From Phaeobacter sp. (GTDB taxonomy: Bacteria; Pseudomonadota; Alphaproteobacteria; Rhodobacterales; Rhodobacteraceae): a stretch of DNA of 37,926 nucleotides. Each line of letters starts with the position of its first letter. The first letter of the stretch is position 1. Position numbers and translations under genes: made by a program. Below the pieces are notes generated by a model, which was given only the letters and a program-made list of their open reading frames with translations, was not told where the DNA came from and searched no databases. Below are positions 7,799-15,772 of this stretch, piece by piece. The stretch is from assembly GCF_022825805.1 (NCBI RefSeq), contig NZ_JAJDWC010000054.1, forward strand, positions 1-37,926, given 5' to 3'.

Positions 7799-8896
7799 CT
7801 ACAGGCTGGCGGCGGGAAACACGACCTCATAGGTAACTTGACCCGCGCGGGTTTCAATCTGTTCGTGACCATTTAATTGCTGCACAAAGGCGCGCATCAA
7901 ACGGCCCTCCAGATCAGGCGGTGGGAAGTCTGACACCTGCGTCGCTGAAACCGGAGTATCAGACACCGGAGTATCTGGGTTGCCCTCCCCCTGGGCCATC
8001 GCGCAAAACGTCAGCACCAAGTCGTCAGGCTCCGCTCCTGCGCCAGAGGACCGGCGTGCAAAGCTGATCGACAAGGAGACGGCCCCATCCGCCGCGGGCT
8101 GCGCCAAAGCGGTCAGGTAAGTGATCGCCTCGGCCAGCAGCATCGACAGATTGACCGCCTGTTCCTGATCCAATGCAGCAGCCTCGGCATCGGTGTCGAC
8201 CTCCAAGGTTGCCATCTGCACATGGGACACCGCCGCCAGCTCCCGGGACAGCCCGTCGATCAATTCCGCAGCATCGATGGACGTGTCATCCGGTCGGGGC
8301 GCAACGGTGCGATAAACCGCCGCCAGCCCGCGCACACGACGCTGCAGCTGCGCCAACACCGCCATGGCCTCTGGCGTGCGCACGTCCCTGGCCTGCATGT
8401 TCATGATGGATACGATCAGTTGCAGATTGTTTTTGACCCGGTGGTTTACCTCGCGCAGCAAATCGGTCTTTTCTCTGCTGTCCCGCTCGATCTGCTGCTG
8501 GGCCTGCTGCAAGGCTGCGATGAGCTGCTGTGTCTCTGCCTCCGTGTCATCTGCCACTGTGTGATCTGGCATTGCGTCTTCTAGCATGGCGTCATCTGGC
8601 ATCATATCATCAGGCATGGTGTTTTGCGCCTGATCAGCCCGTGTCGCGCTGACCGTCGCATCGCGCGCCCCAGCCGGTCCAGACGGTGGTTTCACCCCAG
8701 GCGACGGACCTGTCATCAGGATCTGCCCCAATAGCAGCAGCATCCCAGCGAGCGGCACAGCAAGGACCAAGAATACCGTTATGACCGCATGCGACGGCGC
8801 TGCCAACACGATGCCCATCAGCACGGCAAGAGCTGCCAGGCCGAGACAGGCCAAGAAACGCCCATTGGACAAAAGAATTCGGAGGCTTCGGAACAT
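7799..8896 (-). CDS. Membrane HisKA_2-type histidine kinase of the general stress response, ATP-binding half degenerate
   Basis: A 365-residue protein with two hydrophobic segments (about 13-33 and 36-60), an acidic low-complexity stretch rich in Met-Pro-Asp (94-120), a coiled coil, and an H-box with His152 in LLREVNHRVKNNLQL. That H-box is typical of the HWE/HisKA_2 kinases that phosphorylate PhyR. The C-terminal half aligns poorly with a working ATPase domain. At the N-box (LLAEAITYLTAL, 253-264) the magnesium-binding Asn appears replaced by Tyr260, and where the DxGxG motif is expected the sequence reads FCAMAQGEG. It may therefore be a phosphatase or phosphotransfer partner rather than an active kinase (inference). 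It follows ecfG by 8 bases. Confidence 0.82.
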   Translation of the reverse strand: MFRSLRILLSNGRFLACLGLAALAVLMGIVLAAPSHAVITVFLVLAVPLAGMLLLLGQILMTGPSPGVKPPSGPAGARDATVSATRADQAQNTMPDDMMPDDAMLEDAMPDHTVADDTEAETQQLIAALQQAQQQIERDSREKTDLLREVNHRVKNNLQLIVSIMNMQARDVRTPEAMAVLAQLQRRVRGLAAVYRTVAPRPDDTSIDAAELIDGLSRELAAVSHVQMATLEVDTDAEAAALDQEQAVNLSMLLAEAITYLTALAQPAADGAVSLSISFARRSSGAGAEPDDLVLTFCAMAQGEGNPDTPVSDTPVSATQVSDFPPPDLEGRLMRAFVQQLNGHEQIETRAGQVTYEVVFPAASL

Positions 8897-8904
8897 CAGA
8901 CCAA

Positions 8905-9450
8905 TCAGCTTAAATTGCGCCCGGTCACGATGCCTGCGGTGACCACATCGGTCAATTCAATCGGTTCATTCTCCGGCAGCTGCATCAGCTCGGCCAGTCG
9001 CAGCCGTCCACGGCTGACACGGCTCTTGATCGTGCCAACCTTGACGCCGCAGGTCTTGGCCGCTTCCTCATAGGAAAAGCCGCCGGCCCCGACCAGGACC
9101 AATGCCTCGCGCTGTTCATCCGGCAATTGCGCAAAAGCAGCGTTAAAATCGCGCAGGTTCAAACGGCCGTCATGATCGGGTTTTTGGGACAGGGTTTGCT
9201 GGAAAACACCGTCAACATCCTGCACCTCGCGGCGGCGTTTGCGGTGCAGCGAATAATAGGTGTTGCGCAAAATGGTGAACAGCCAGGCGCGCATGTTGCT
9301 ACCCTCCTGATAGCCATCCATATGGCTCCAGGCCTTCATTAAAGCCTCTTGCACGAGGTCATCCGCCAATATCGGATCACGCGTCAAAGATATCGCAAAA
9401 GCCCGCATCGCACCGATATGATCCTCCAGAGTTTCGCGCGGATCACTCAT
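8905..9450 (-). CDS. ecfG: EcfG-type RNA polymerase sigma factor
   Basis: A 181-residue ECF sigma factor. Region 2 is RDPILADDLVQEALMKAW, then MRAWLFTILRNTYYSLHRKRRRE; region 4 is LPDEQREALVLVGAGGFSYEEAA, with KVGTIKSRVSRGR as the recognition helix (FSYEEAAK and VGTIKSRV are EcfG signatures). EcfG directs the alphaproteobacterial general stress regulon at GGAAC-N16/17-CGTT promoters. The ATG at 9450 overlaps the last 8 bases of nepR, so sigma and anti-sigma are translationally coupled. The longer frame would run through nepR out of phase. Confidence 0.93.
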   Translation of the reverse strand: MSDPRETLEDHIGAMRAFAISLTRDPILADDLVQEALMKAWSHMDGYQEGSNMRAWLFTILRNTYYSLHRKRRREVQDVDGVFQQTLSQKPDHDGRLNLRDFNAAFAQLPDEQREALVLVGAGGFSYEEAAKTCGVKVGTIKSRVSRGRLRLAELMQLPENEPIELTDVVTAGIVTGRNLS

Positions 9451-9712
9451 CACGATTGTCCGGTTCTTGCCCGGAAGAGGACGGGCGGACGGACGTATTT
9501 TCGGAAAACGGTGCGTTTGCATCTTGGGCGCGAAGCTGATCCAGTAAATCCAAGAAGCGCGTCGGGATCGGCTGCTCTGCAACAGTGTCGAACACAAGCC
9601 GCAAATTCTGGTCGATCTGATCGTCGACCGACTGTGGCCTTTGCGTTGACTTTGTTGGGTCTGGGGGCATGCCAACCTCTGAGACGGGACACGTCAACTT
9701 GGGGGCTGACAT
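9443..9712 (-). CDS. nepR: NepR anti-sigma factor
   Basis: An 89-residue protein with the conserved NepR core DDQIDQNLRLVFDTV, followed by PIPTRFLDLLDQL: two helices that wrap the sigma factor. NepR holds EcfG inactive until phosphorylated PhyR binds it through its sigma-like domain (partner switching). Start choice is uncertain: the ATG at 9712 lies right after the EcfG promoter, giving an almost leaderless message; Met15 at 9670 would give 75 residues and still keep the core. It is the first gene of nepR-ecfG-kinase. Confidence 0.9.
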   Translation of the reverse strand: MSAPKLTCPVSEVGMPPDPTKSTQRPQSVDDQIDQNLRLVFDTVAEQPIPTRFLDLLDQLRAQDANAPFSENTSVRPSSSGQEPDNRDE

Positions 9713-9718
9713 GTGTCT

Positions 9719-9743
9719 AACGCATTAAGACACAAATGGTTCC
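9719..9743 (-). promoter_or_regulatory. EcfG-dependent promoter of nepR-ecfG
   Basis: On the minus strand GGAAC (complement of 9739-9743) and CGTT (complement of 9719-9722) are separated by exactly 16 bases. This is the consensus of the EcfG sigma factor encoded downstream, so the operon should be autoregulated. The -10 lies only about 7 bases from the nepR ATG at 9712, so transcription would start at or inside that start codon. This argues that the true nepR start may be the downstream Met at 9670. phyR diverges 31 bases beyond the -35. Confidence 0.85.
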
Positions 9744-9773
9744 GAGGGCCTATTCAAAAAAGGGATCGTCGCA

Positions 9774-10589
9774 ATGACAACACAACCAAAAAGCACACCG
9801 GCGGATGAAATCGCAAAACACCTTCCGTTTCTGCGTCGCTACGCCCGTGCGCTTTGCGGCACCCAAGACAGCGGTGATGCCTATGCGGTTGCGACCCTCG
9901 AAGCGATCCTGGCGGCACCGGAACGGTTTGAGGCAGACGGCGGCAATAAGGTCGCTCTCTTTGCGGCCTTCCATGCGATCTGGACCACATCAGGGGCCAC
10001 CGTAGAGGTGCCAACAGGGCCCGAAGGGTTGGAGAACAAGGCGCAGGCCCATCTGCAATGCCTGACCACCAACACGCGCGAAGCGTTGTTGCTGCATACA
10101 ATCGAAGGGTTTCAGCCCCATGAAATCAGCAAGATCATGGCCCTGCCCCAGACCGATGTGACAGGCCTGATCGAGATCGCCTATCAAGAGATGGCCAAAT
10201 CGACCAGCGGTCGGATCATGATCATCGAGGATGAGGCCATAATATCGATGGATCTGGAGGCCATCGTGGCGCAGATGGGTCATCGTGTCACCGGTGTCGC
10301 CCGCAGCGCGGATGCGGCTCTGGCGTTGGCGGAGCAGGAAAAACCGGATCTGATCCTCTCTGACATCAAACTGGTGGACGGCTCCAGCGGGATAGACGCG
10401 GTCAACGGTATTCTGACCGGGCGTTTTGATGGGCCGGTGATCTTTATCACGGCGTTCCCCGAAGAGCTGCTGACAGGGGATGGTCCGGAACCTGCGTTCC
10501 TGATTTCCAAACCCTATACCGAGGCACAGATCAGATCTGCTGTCAGCCAGGCGATGTTCTTTTCTTCGACAGAAACACTCTTGGCCTGA
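9774..10589 (+). CDS. phyR: PhyR general stress response regulator (anti-anti-sigma)
   Basis: A 271-residue two-domain protein. Residues 1-140 mimic an ECF sigma factor (FLRRYARALCGTQDSGDAY, then EALLLHTIEGFQPHEIS). Residues 146-265 form a receiver domain with Glu152-Asp153, phospho-acceptor Asp197 (LILSDIKLVDG), Thr226 in FITAFPE (the FAT-GUY-type motif) and Lys246. On phosphorylation the sigma-like domain binds NepR and frees EcfG. AAGGGA precedes the ATG. It is divergent from nepR-ecfG, a common Rhodobacteraceae arrangement. I see no EcfG-type promoter on its own strand. Confidence 0.95.
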   Translation: MTTQPKSTPADEIAKHLPFLRRYARALCGTQDSGDAYAVATLEAILAAPERFEADGGNKVALFAAFHAIWTTSGATVEVPTGPEGLENKAQAHLQCLTTNTREALLLHTIEGFQPHEISKIMALPQTDVTGLIEIAYQEMAKSTSGRIMIIEDEAIISMDLEAIVAQMGHRVTGVARSADAALALAEQEKPDLILSDIKLVDGSSGIDAVNGILTGRFDGPVIFITAFPEELLTGDGPEPAFLISKPYTEAQIRSAVSQAMFFSSTETLLA

Positions 10590-10622
10590 CGGGATCGCAG
10601 CGACGCGGGCTTGCCGCCTGCG

Positions 10623-11495
10623 TCACGTGAATTTCCGAAACAAGCGCGTGGTATCAAACAGCGTGTCCAGCTTTTCATAGCGGGCGCGGGTTTCATCCCA
10701 TCTCTGTTCCTGCGTGGCCGCGATCATCGCCTCCAGCAGCATCATTGTGGCGATGTTAGAATCCCACGCCGAGGGGATTTCCCCCCAGCAATTGAACGTA
10801 TGGGTCGCCACTGTGTTGACCGGACTGGACCACTGATCGGTCAGCAATATGACCCGGACCCCGCGGTCAGCCGACAGTTCGGCGAGCCGCTGTAGATTGG
10901 TTTCGTAGCGACGCACGTCAAACATCAGCAGCGTGTCGCCCTCCTCCATATCCAGAACATAGTGTGGCCAGGTGGCCGACGAGGACGTCATGTGGGTCAC
11001 CCGCTGACGGATCGCCTGAAAATGGGTGAACGCGTAATCCGCAAGCGCACGGGTGATCCGCCCGCCCACCACATAAAGCCGCCCCTCGGTGTCCGCCAAC
11101 TGGCGCACCGCTGCCTCGAACTGTTCGGAATCGACATTGGCGAAGGTCTGGCTCAGGTTGTCGGTCACCGCCTGTGCAAATCTGTTCAGCAGGTGCCCCT
11201 CTGGCGCCTCAGTCGCCCAATTGGCCCGCCGCTGGGTTGGACCGGATCCTTTTGCCTCCAGCTCCTTCAGCAGGGCCTGGTGAAACTGCGGATACCCTTT
11301 GAACCCCAGTTTTTGCACCATACGCGCCACCGTCGGTGTGGAAACCTCCGCATTAGAGGCAACGATGGTGATCGAAGCCAGACCCGCCGCTGGGTAATTC
11401 GCCAGCAATGCATTGGCAAATTTGCGTTCAGATTGCGTCAGCGCGGCGTATTGCGCGCGGATCAACTCTCGCACAGTGCTGGGTGGTTTGCTCAC
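10623..11495 (-). CDS. MurR/RpiR-family transcriptional regulator
   Basis: A 290-residue regulator. The N-terminal RpiR helix-turn-helix (about 1-80) includes LTQSERKFANALLANYP, then SNAEVSTPTVARMVQKLGFKG. The C-terminal SIS domain (about 110-260) has GRLYVVGGRITRALADYAF, followed by YVLDMEEGDTLLMFD and GVRVILLTDQWSSPV. SIS domains of this family bind phosphosugars or other small anions. It diverges from the amidohydrolase-TRAP operon across a 147-base gap and most likely controls it. It converges on phyR with a 33-base gap. Confidence 0.9.
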   Translation of the reverse strand: MSKPPSTVRELIRAQYAALTQSERKFANALLANYPAAGLASITIVASNAEVSTPTVARMVQKLGFKGYPQFHQALLKELEAKGSGPTQRRANWATEAPEGHLLNRFAQAVTDNLSQTFANVDSEQFEAAVRQLADTEGRLYVVGGRITRALADYAFTHFQAIRQRVTHMTSSSATWPHYVLDMEEGDTLLMFDVRRYETNLQRLAELSADRGVRVILLTDQWSSPVNTVATHTFNCWGEIPSAWDSNIATMMLLEAMIAATQEQRWDETRARYEKLDTLFDTTRLFRKFT

Positions 11496-11588
11496 AGATG
11501 GGTGTCCCGCTGGTTTGACGATGAATTAAGCACAACAGCCGTCCAAAAACCAGTCTGGCTCATTTGCTGCGCTTTGATCTGAAAAAAT

Positions 11589-11623
11589 ATTGACACAATC
11601 AATCGCTCATGAAAACATTTTTC
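11589..11623 (+). promoter_or_regulatory. Promoter and candidate RpiR operator of the TRAP operon
   Basis: TTGACA (11590-11595) is a perfect -35 hexamer, followed after 17 bases by AAACAT (11613-11618). The inverted repeat GAAAA-cat-TTTTC (11611-11623) overlaps the -10; a second one, ATTGA-N5-TCAAT (11589-11603), overlaps the -35. GAAA/TTTC palindromes are typical RpiR-family sites as I recall them. The amidohydrolase start codon is 20 bases downstream and has GGGAG as ribosome-binding site. Confidence 0.5.
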
Positions 11624-11642
11624 CAAAATCAGGGAGTTTCAA

Positions 11643-12485
11643 ATGTCACCGAGCGATTCCAACGCTCCATTCGCAGATCTGCAGGACCGCACCGATGCGC
11701 CGGTTGAGGTCTGGAATGCCGATGGTGCCGGCGAGGTGATCGTGCTGTGTGAACACGCCAGCAACCATATCCCGCAGCGCTACGGTGATCTGGGCCTGAC
11801 GGCGGCGCATCGCAACAGCCATACGGTCTGGGATCCGGGCGCGCGCGCCGTGTCTTTGGCACTGGCCAAGGCTCTGGATTGTCCGATGATTGCCAGCCGC
11901 GTGTCTCGGTTGGTTTATGACTGCAACCGCCCGCCAGAGGCACCCAGCGCTATGCCGAGCCGATCCGAGGTCATCGAAGTTCCGGGCAACCGAGCGCTCG
12001 ACCAGGCGGCGCGAGACGAACGGGTCCAATCCGTCTATCGCCCCTTTTGCGAAGCGGTCACCCAGCTGATCATGGCCCGGCAGCACGCGGGCAGGCAGCC
12101 AGTTTTGGTGACGGTTCACAGTTTCACGCCCGTTTATCACGGCACCACCCGCGCTGTGGAAATCGGCATCTTGCATGACGATGACAGCCGTTTGGCCGAT
12201 GCCATGCTAGACGAAGCCGCCGCGCTGCCACATCGCCAGATTGAACGCAACAGCCCCTATGGGCCGGAAGATGGCGTCACGCACAGCCTGCAACTGCATG
12301 GCCAACGCAATGGGATTGCGAATGTCATGCTCGAAATCCGCAACGATCTCCTGGCGGACCCAGAGGCGGAACAGACCATGGCGGAGGAAGTGCTGACCCT
12401 GCTGCGCCCAGCGCTGGACCGGCTAGAGGCAGCAACCCCAGCAACCACCGCGCCAGCAAGACAAGGGGGCAGCAGCGATGCCTAG
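11643..12485 (+). CDS. N-formylglutamate amidohydrolase-family enzyme
   Basis: A 280-residue member of the N-formylglutamate amidohydrolase family. Supporting blocks are VIVLCEHASNHIP near the start, HTVWDPGARAVSLALAKAL, SRLVYDCNRPP, VTVHSFTPVYHG and RNSPYGPEDGVTHSLQLHG, holding the His and acidic metal ligands. Known members release glutamate from N-formylglutamate at the end of histidine degradation. No hut genes are present here, and the neighbours are a gamma-glutamyl ligase and two dehydrogenases, so a gamma-glutamyl-amide hydrolase role is attractive (inference). Its last 8 bases overlap the start of dctQ. Confidence 0.8.
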   Translation: MSPSDSNAPFADLQDRTDAPVEVWNADGAGEVIVLCEHASNHIPQRYGDLGLTAAHRNSHTVWDPGARAVSLALAKALDCPMIASRVSRLVYDCNRPPEAPSAMPSRSEVIEVPGNRALDQAARDERVQSVYRPFCEAVTQLIMARQHAGRQPVLVTVHSFTPVYHGTTRAVEIGILHDDDSRLADAMLDEAAALPHRQIERNSPYGPEDGVTHSLQLHGQRNGIANVMLEIRNDLLADPEAEQTMAEEVLTLLRPALDRLEAATPATTAPARQGGSSDA

Positions 12486-13074
12486 GTTCATCACCGGTTA
12501 CATCCGCGCCATCGACGCCCTGAATAGGCTGATCGGTCGCGTGGCGATGTATCTGATTTTTGCCCTCGTTGGCGTGCTGTTGTGGTCATCCGTGTCAAAG
12601 ACGTTCTTCACCCCATCGCTTTGGACCCTGGAGACCGCGCAGTTCGTGATGGTCGCCTATTACATTCTTGGCGGGCCCTATTCGATCCAGATGGGATCCA
12701 ACGTGCGGATGGACCTTTTCTATGGCAGCTGGTCACTGAAAACCAAAGCCTGGGTGGATGCATTCACCGTTCTGTTCCTGATGGGCTATCTGGCGATCCT
12801 GTTTTACGGCGCGGTCAGTTCAACCGCCTATTCGCTCGGCTACTTCGGGCTGGAGCCGTTCCAGTTCTTCGGAGATCTGCTGATGACTGCACTGCGCGAT
12901 GGCCCATCGGCGGCGGCAGAAAAACTGGGCTATCTGGAGCGCAGCTCGACCGTATGGCGGCCGTTCCTGTGGCCTGTCAAAACCATCTTATGCTTCGGCG
13001 TCTTTTTGATGCTGCTACAATGTCTTGCTGAACTGTTCCGGGATATCGGACGTCTGCGCGGAGTGGAAATCTGA
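12478..13074 (+). CDS. dctQ: TRAP transporter small membrane subunit DctQ
   Basis: A 198-residue inner-membrane protein with four hydrophobic segments (about 20-42, 58-75, 95-118, 160-182), as in DctQ subunits. TRAP systems take up organic acids and similar solutes using the sodium or proton gradient; DctQ supports the large permease DctM. There is an insertion between the third and fourth membrane segments (about 120-155), as in the longer DctQ subgroup. The gene overlaps the amidohydrolase before it by 8 bases and dctM after it by one base (TGATG), indicating one transcript. Confidence 0.85.
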   Translation: MPRFITGYIRAIDALNRLIGRVAMYLIFALVGVLLWSSVSKTFFTPSLWTLETAQFVMVAYYILGGPYSIQMGSNVRMDLFYGSWSLKTKAWVDAFTVLFLMGYLAILFYGAVSSTAYSLGYFGLEPFQFFGDLLMTALRDGPSAAAEKLGYLERSSTVWRPFLWPVKTILCFGVFLMLLQCLAELFRDIGRLRGVEI

Positions 13075-14576
13075 TGTCCTACGAATGGATCGCAATTGTC
13101 ATGTTTGCAGGCATGATGCTCATGCTCATGACCGGCCAACGCGTGTTTGGCGCCATTGGCTTTGTCGGCGCTGTGGCGGGCATGCTGCTGTGGGGCACCG
13201 GCGGCAGTGAAATCCCGTTCTCGGCGGCGATGAAACTGATGAAATGGTATCCTTTGCTGACACTGCCGATGTTCATTTTCATGGGATACGTGCTGTCAGA
13301 GTCAAAGATCGCCGATGATCTGTACCGGATGTTCCACGTTTGGATGGGCCCGGTAAAAGGCGGCCTGGCGATCGGCACCATTGGCCTGATGGTTCTGATT
13401 TCGGCGATGAACGGTCTGTCCGTTGCCGGTATGGCCATCGGGGCCACTATTGCGCTGCCAGAGCTGCTGCGGCGGGGGTACGACAAAACGCTGGTCACCG
13501 GGACCATTCAAGCGGGCTCCAGCCTTGGTATTCTGGTGCCGCCCTCGGTCGTGCTGGTGCTTTATGCGATGATTGCGCGCCAGCCGGTGGGCCAGCTTTG
13601 GCTTGCGGGTGTGGTGCCCGGTCTGCTGATGGCCACGATGTTCATCATCTACATCTATGTTCGCGCGCGGATGCAGCCGCATCTGGGGCCCGCGATGAAG
13701 CCCGAAGACCTGGTTGAATATGAGCGGATCAGCGACAATCCCCTGCGGCTCAACTATGGTGTGTTAGCGACGCTGATTGTGGTTCCGCTGGCTGCAATGA
13801 TTGGCTTAGTGGACAGCAAAACGGCGCTCGGGCTGACGCTGGCAGGGCTGATTGCAAGCTTTGTGACCCGCAAGATCCCCGCGCTCTATCATGATATCTA
13901 CATGCGGGAGAAATACCGGCTGCTGTTTTCCGGGCTGCTGCCGTTGGCGATTTTTGCAACCATGATGGTGCCCTTCGTGAATGGCTGGACCTCGCTGGTC
14001 GAAAGCTCCGCCATTGGTGCCATGACTGCGTTCCTAGCGGCAGTTCTGAAAGGGCGCATGAACAAGGAGGTGTTTGACACCTCCGTGCGGTCCACGCTGG
14101 GTATTTCCTGCATGTTCATGTGGATCATCCTGGCCGCTTTGGGCTTTGGCGCGATCTTCGACGGTTTGGGCGCAGTGAAGGCCATCGAAAACCTGTTCAC
14201 CACCCAGCTTGGTCTTGGCCCCTGGATGATCCTGATCCTGATGCAGCTCAGCTTTATCGTGATGGGCACTTTTTTGGACGACACTGCGATGCTGGTCATC
14301 GTTGCCCCACTCTATGTGCCACTTGTGGGTGCGCTCGGCTTTGATCTGATCTGGTATGGCGTCCTTTACACCATCACGACGCAGATCGCCTATATGACAC
14401 CGCCCTTTGGCTACAACCTGTTCCTGATGCGGGCAATGGCCCCACCAGAGATCGGTCTGAAAGACATCTATGTGTCGATCATTCCATTTGCGGGGGTGAT
14501 GGTCGTGGCCTTGGCCCTGGTGATGAGCTTCCCGCAAATCGCGCTGTGGCTGCCGGAATTTGTTTACGGAAAATAA
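13074..14576 (+). CDS. dctM: TRAP transporter large permease DctM
   Basis: A 500-residue polytopic inner-membrane protein, at the long end of the family (about 425-620 residues). Typical blocks are FVGAVAGMLLW, LPMFIFMGYVLSESKIADDLY, GSSLGILVPPSVVLVLYAMIA and MGTFLDDTAMLVIVAPLYVP; the glycine/serine-rich loops are expected to line the transport path. It forms the ion-coupled translocation channel together with DctQ and receives substrate from the periplasmic DctP. The start codon overlaps the dctQ stop by one base; dctP follows after 51 bases. Confidence 0.92.
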   Translation: MSYEWIAIVMFAGMMLMLMTGQRVFGAIGFVGAVAGMLLWGTGGSEIPFSAAMKLMKWYPLLTLPMFIFMGYVLSESKIADDLYRMFHVWMGPVKGGLAIGTIGLMVLISAMNGLSVAGMAIGATIALPELLRRGYDKTLVTGTIQAGSSLGILVPPSVVLVLYAMIARQPVGQLWLAGVVPGLLMATMFIIYIYVRARMQPHLGPAMKPEDLVEYERISDNPLRLNYGVLATLIVVPLAAMIGLVDSKTALGLTLAGLIASFVTRKIPALYHDIYMREKYRLLFSGLLPLAIFATMMVPFVNGWTSLVESSAIGAMTAFLAAVLKGRMNKEVFDTSVRSTLGISCMFMWIILAALGFGAIFDGLGAVKAIENLFTTQLGLGPWMILILMQLSFIVMGTFLDDTAMLVIVAPLYVPLVGALGFDLIWYGVLYTITTQIAYMTPPFGYNLFLMRAMAPPEIGLKDIYVSIIPFAGVMVVALALVMSFPQIALWLPEFVYGK

Positions 14577-14627
14577 CTTTGAGAAGAGCCCTGAACGGGG
14601 GCCGAACAATCAACTTGGAGAACCCTG

Positions 14628-15662
14628 ATGACAACAAGACGTTCCTTTTTGAAATCCGCAGGTGTCGGCGCTATGGCAGCGCCTCTGGCCACACCGGCCC
14701 TGGCACAATCGACGATCAAATGGCGGATGCAGACCTATGCTGGCGCCGCGCTGGCCGAGCATGTGGTCAAGCCTGCCATCGACATGTTCAACAAAATCGC
14801 TGGCGACCGGATGCAGATCGAACTGTATTACGCCGACCAATTGGTGCCAACGGGCGAGCTGTTTCGCGCGATGCAGCGCGGCACCATCGATGCGGTGCAG
14901 TCTGATGACGATTCCATGGCCTCCCCTACGGATGTCACGGTGTTTGGCGGCTATTTCCCGTTTGCCTCCCGCTACTCGCTGGATGTGCCGGTGCTGTTCA
15001 ACCAATACGGCCTGAATGAAATCTGGGATGAGGAATACGCCAAAGTCGGCGTGAAACACATTTCTGCCGGTGCCTGGGACCCCTGCCACTTTGCCACCAA
15101 GGATCCCATCCGCAGCCTCGCAGATCTGAAAGGCAAGCGGGTCTTCACCTTCCCGACCGCGGGCCGTTTCCTCAGCCAGTTTGGCGTGGTGCCCGTGACC
15201 CTGCCGTGGGAAGATATCGAGGTTGCGATGCAAACCGGCGAGTTGGACGGTATCGCCTGGTCCGGCATCACCGAAGACTACACCGTTGGCTGGGCAGATG
15301 TGACCAACTACTTCCTGACCAACAATATCTCCGGCGCATGGGCAGGATCGTTCTTTGCCAACCAAGGCCGCTGGAACGAACTGCCAGAAGATCTGCAAAC
15401 CCTGTTCCGCGTCTGCTGCGACCAGTCGCATTACTACCGCCAGTGGTGGTATTGGGGCGGCGAAGCCGACTTGCGGGTCAATGGCACCAAGATGGAACTG
15501 ACCTCTATTCCCGACGAAGAATGGGCCACCGTTGAAGAAGCCGCCTATAAATTCTGGGACGAGGTCGCGGCCGAAAGCCCGACCAAAGCGCGCGTTGTTG
15601 AAATCATCAAAAAATACAACGCCGACATGCAGAAAGCAGGCCGCCCCTACCGCTACGGCTAG
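14628..15662 (+). CDS. dctP: TRAP transporter periplasmic binding protein DctP
   Basis: A 344-residue extracytoplasmic solute receptor. It begins with a twin-arginine signal (TTRRSFLKSAGVGAM, cut after PALAQ at about residue 27), so it is exported folded. The mature part has the DctP family blocks PAIDMFNKIAGDRMQIELYY, LADLKGKRVFTFPTAGRFL and MQTGELDGIAW. It resembles the mannitol/keto-acid branch with Trp-rich binding pockets, but the ligand cannot be read from sequence. TTGGAGA precedes the ATG. A strong hairpin follows the gene, which fits the need for more receptor than permease. Confidence 0.92.
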   Translation: MTTRRSFLKSAGVGAMAAPLATPALAQSTIKWRMQTYAGAALAEHVVKPAIDMFNKIAGDRMQIELYYADQLVPTGELFRAMQRGTIDAVQSDDDSMASPTDVTVFGGYFPFASRYSLDVPVLFNQYGLNEIWDEEYAKVGVKHISAGAWDPCHFATKDPIRSLADLKGKRVFTFPTAGRFLSQFGVVPVTLPWEDIEVAMQTGELDGIAWSGITEDYTVGWADVTNYFLTNNISGAWAGSFFANQGRWNELPEDLQTLFRVCCDQSHYYRQWWYWGGEADLRVNGTKMELTSIPDEEWATVEEAAYKFWDEVAAESPTKARVVEIIKKYNADMQKAGRPYRYG

Positions 15663-15680
15663 GGCGCGCGCTGAACCATC

Positions 15681-15709
15681 GGATCCGGCCTGGCTTGCAG
15701 GCCGGATCC
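15681..15709 (+). terminator. Perfect 11-base hairpin after dctP
   Basis: GGATCCGGCCT (15681-15691) pairs exactly with AGGCCGGATCC (15699-15709) around a 7-base loop, 18 bases past the dctP stop. The following TTCCTT is a poor U-tract, so this may be a partial terminator or a 3' stabilising hairpin that sets the ratio between dctP and the downstream ligase gene. Confidence 0.6.
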
Positions 15710-15772
15710 TTCCTTGCCACTTTGCCAGTCCACCGATGATCGGATCTGCGCGCAACAGACAAAGGGCCCTTC

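Noticed and set aside
14610-15755. Open frame of 381 codons antisense to dctP
   Set aside because: A shadow of the dctP coding strand with no protein-family features.
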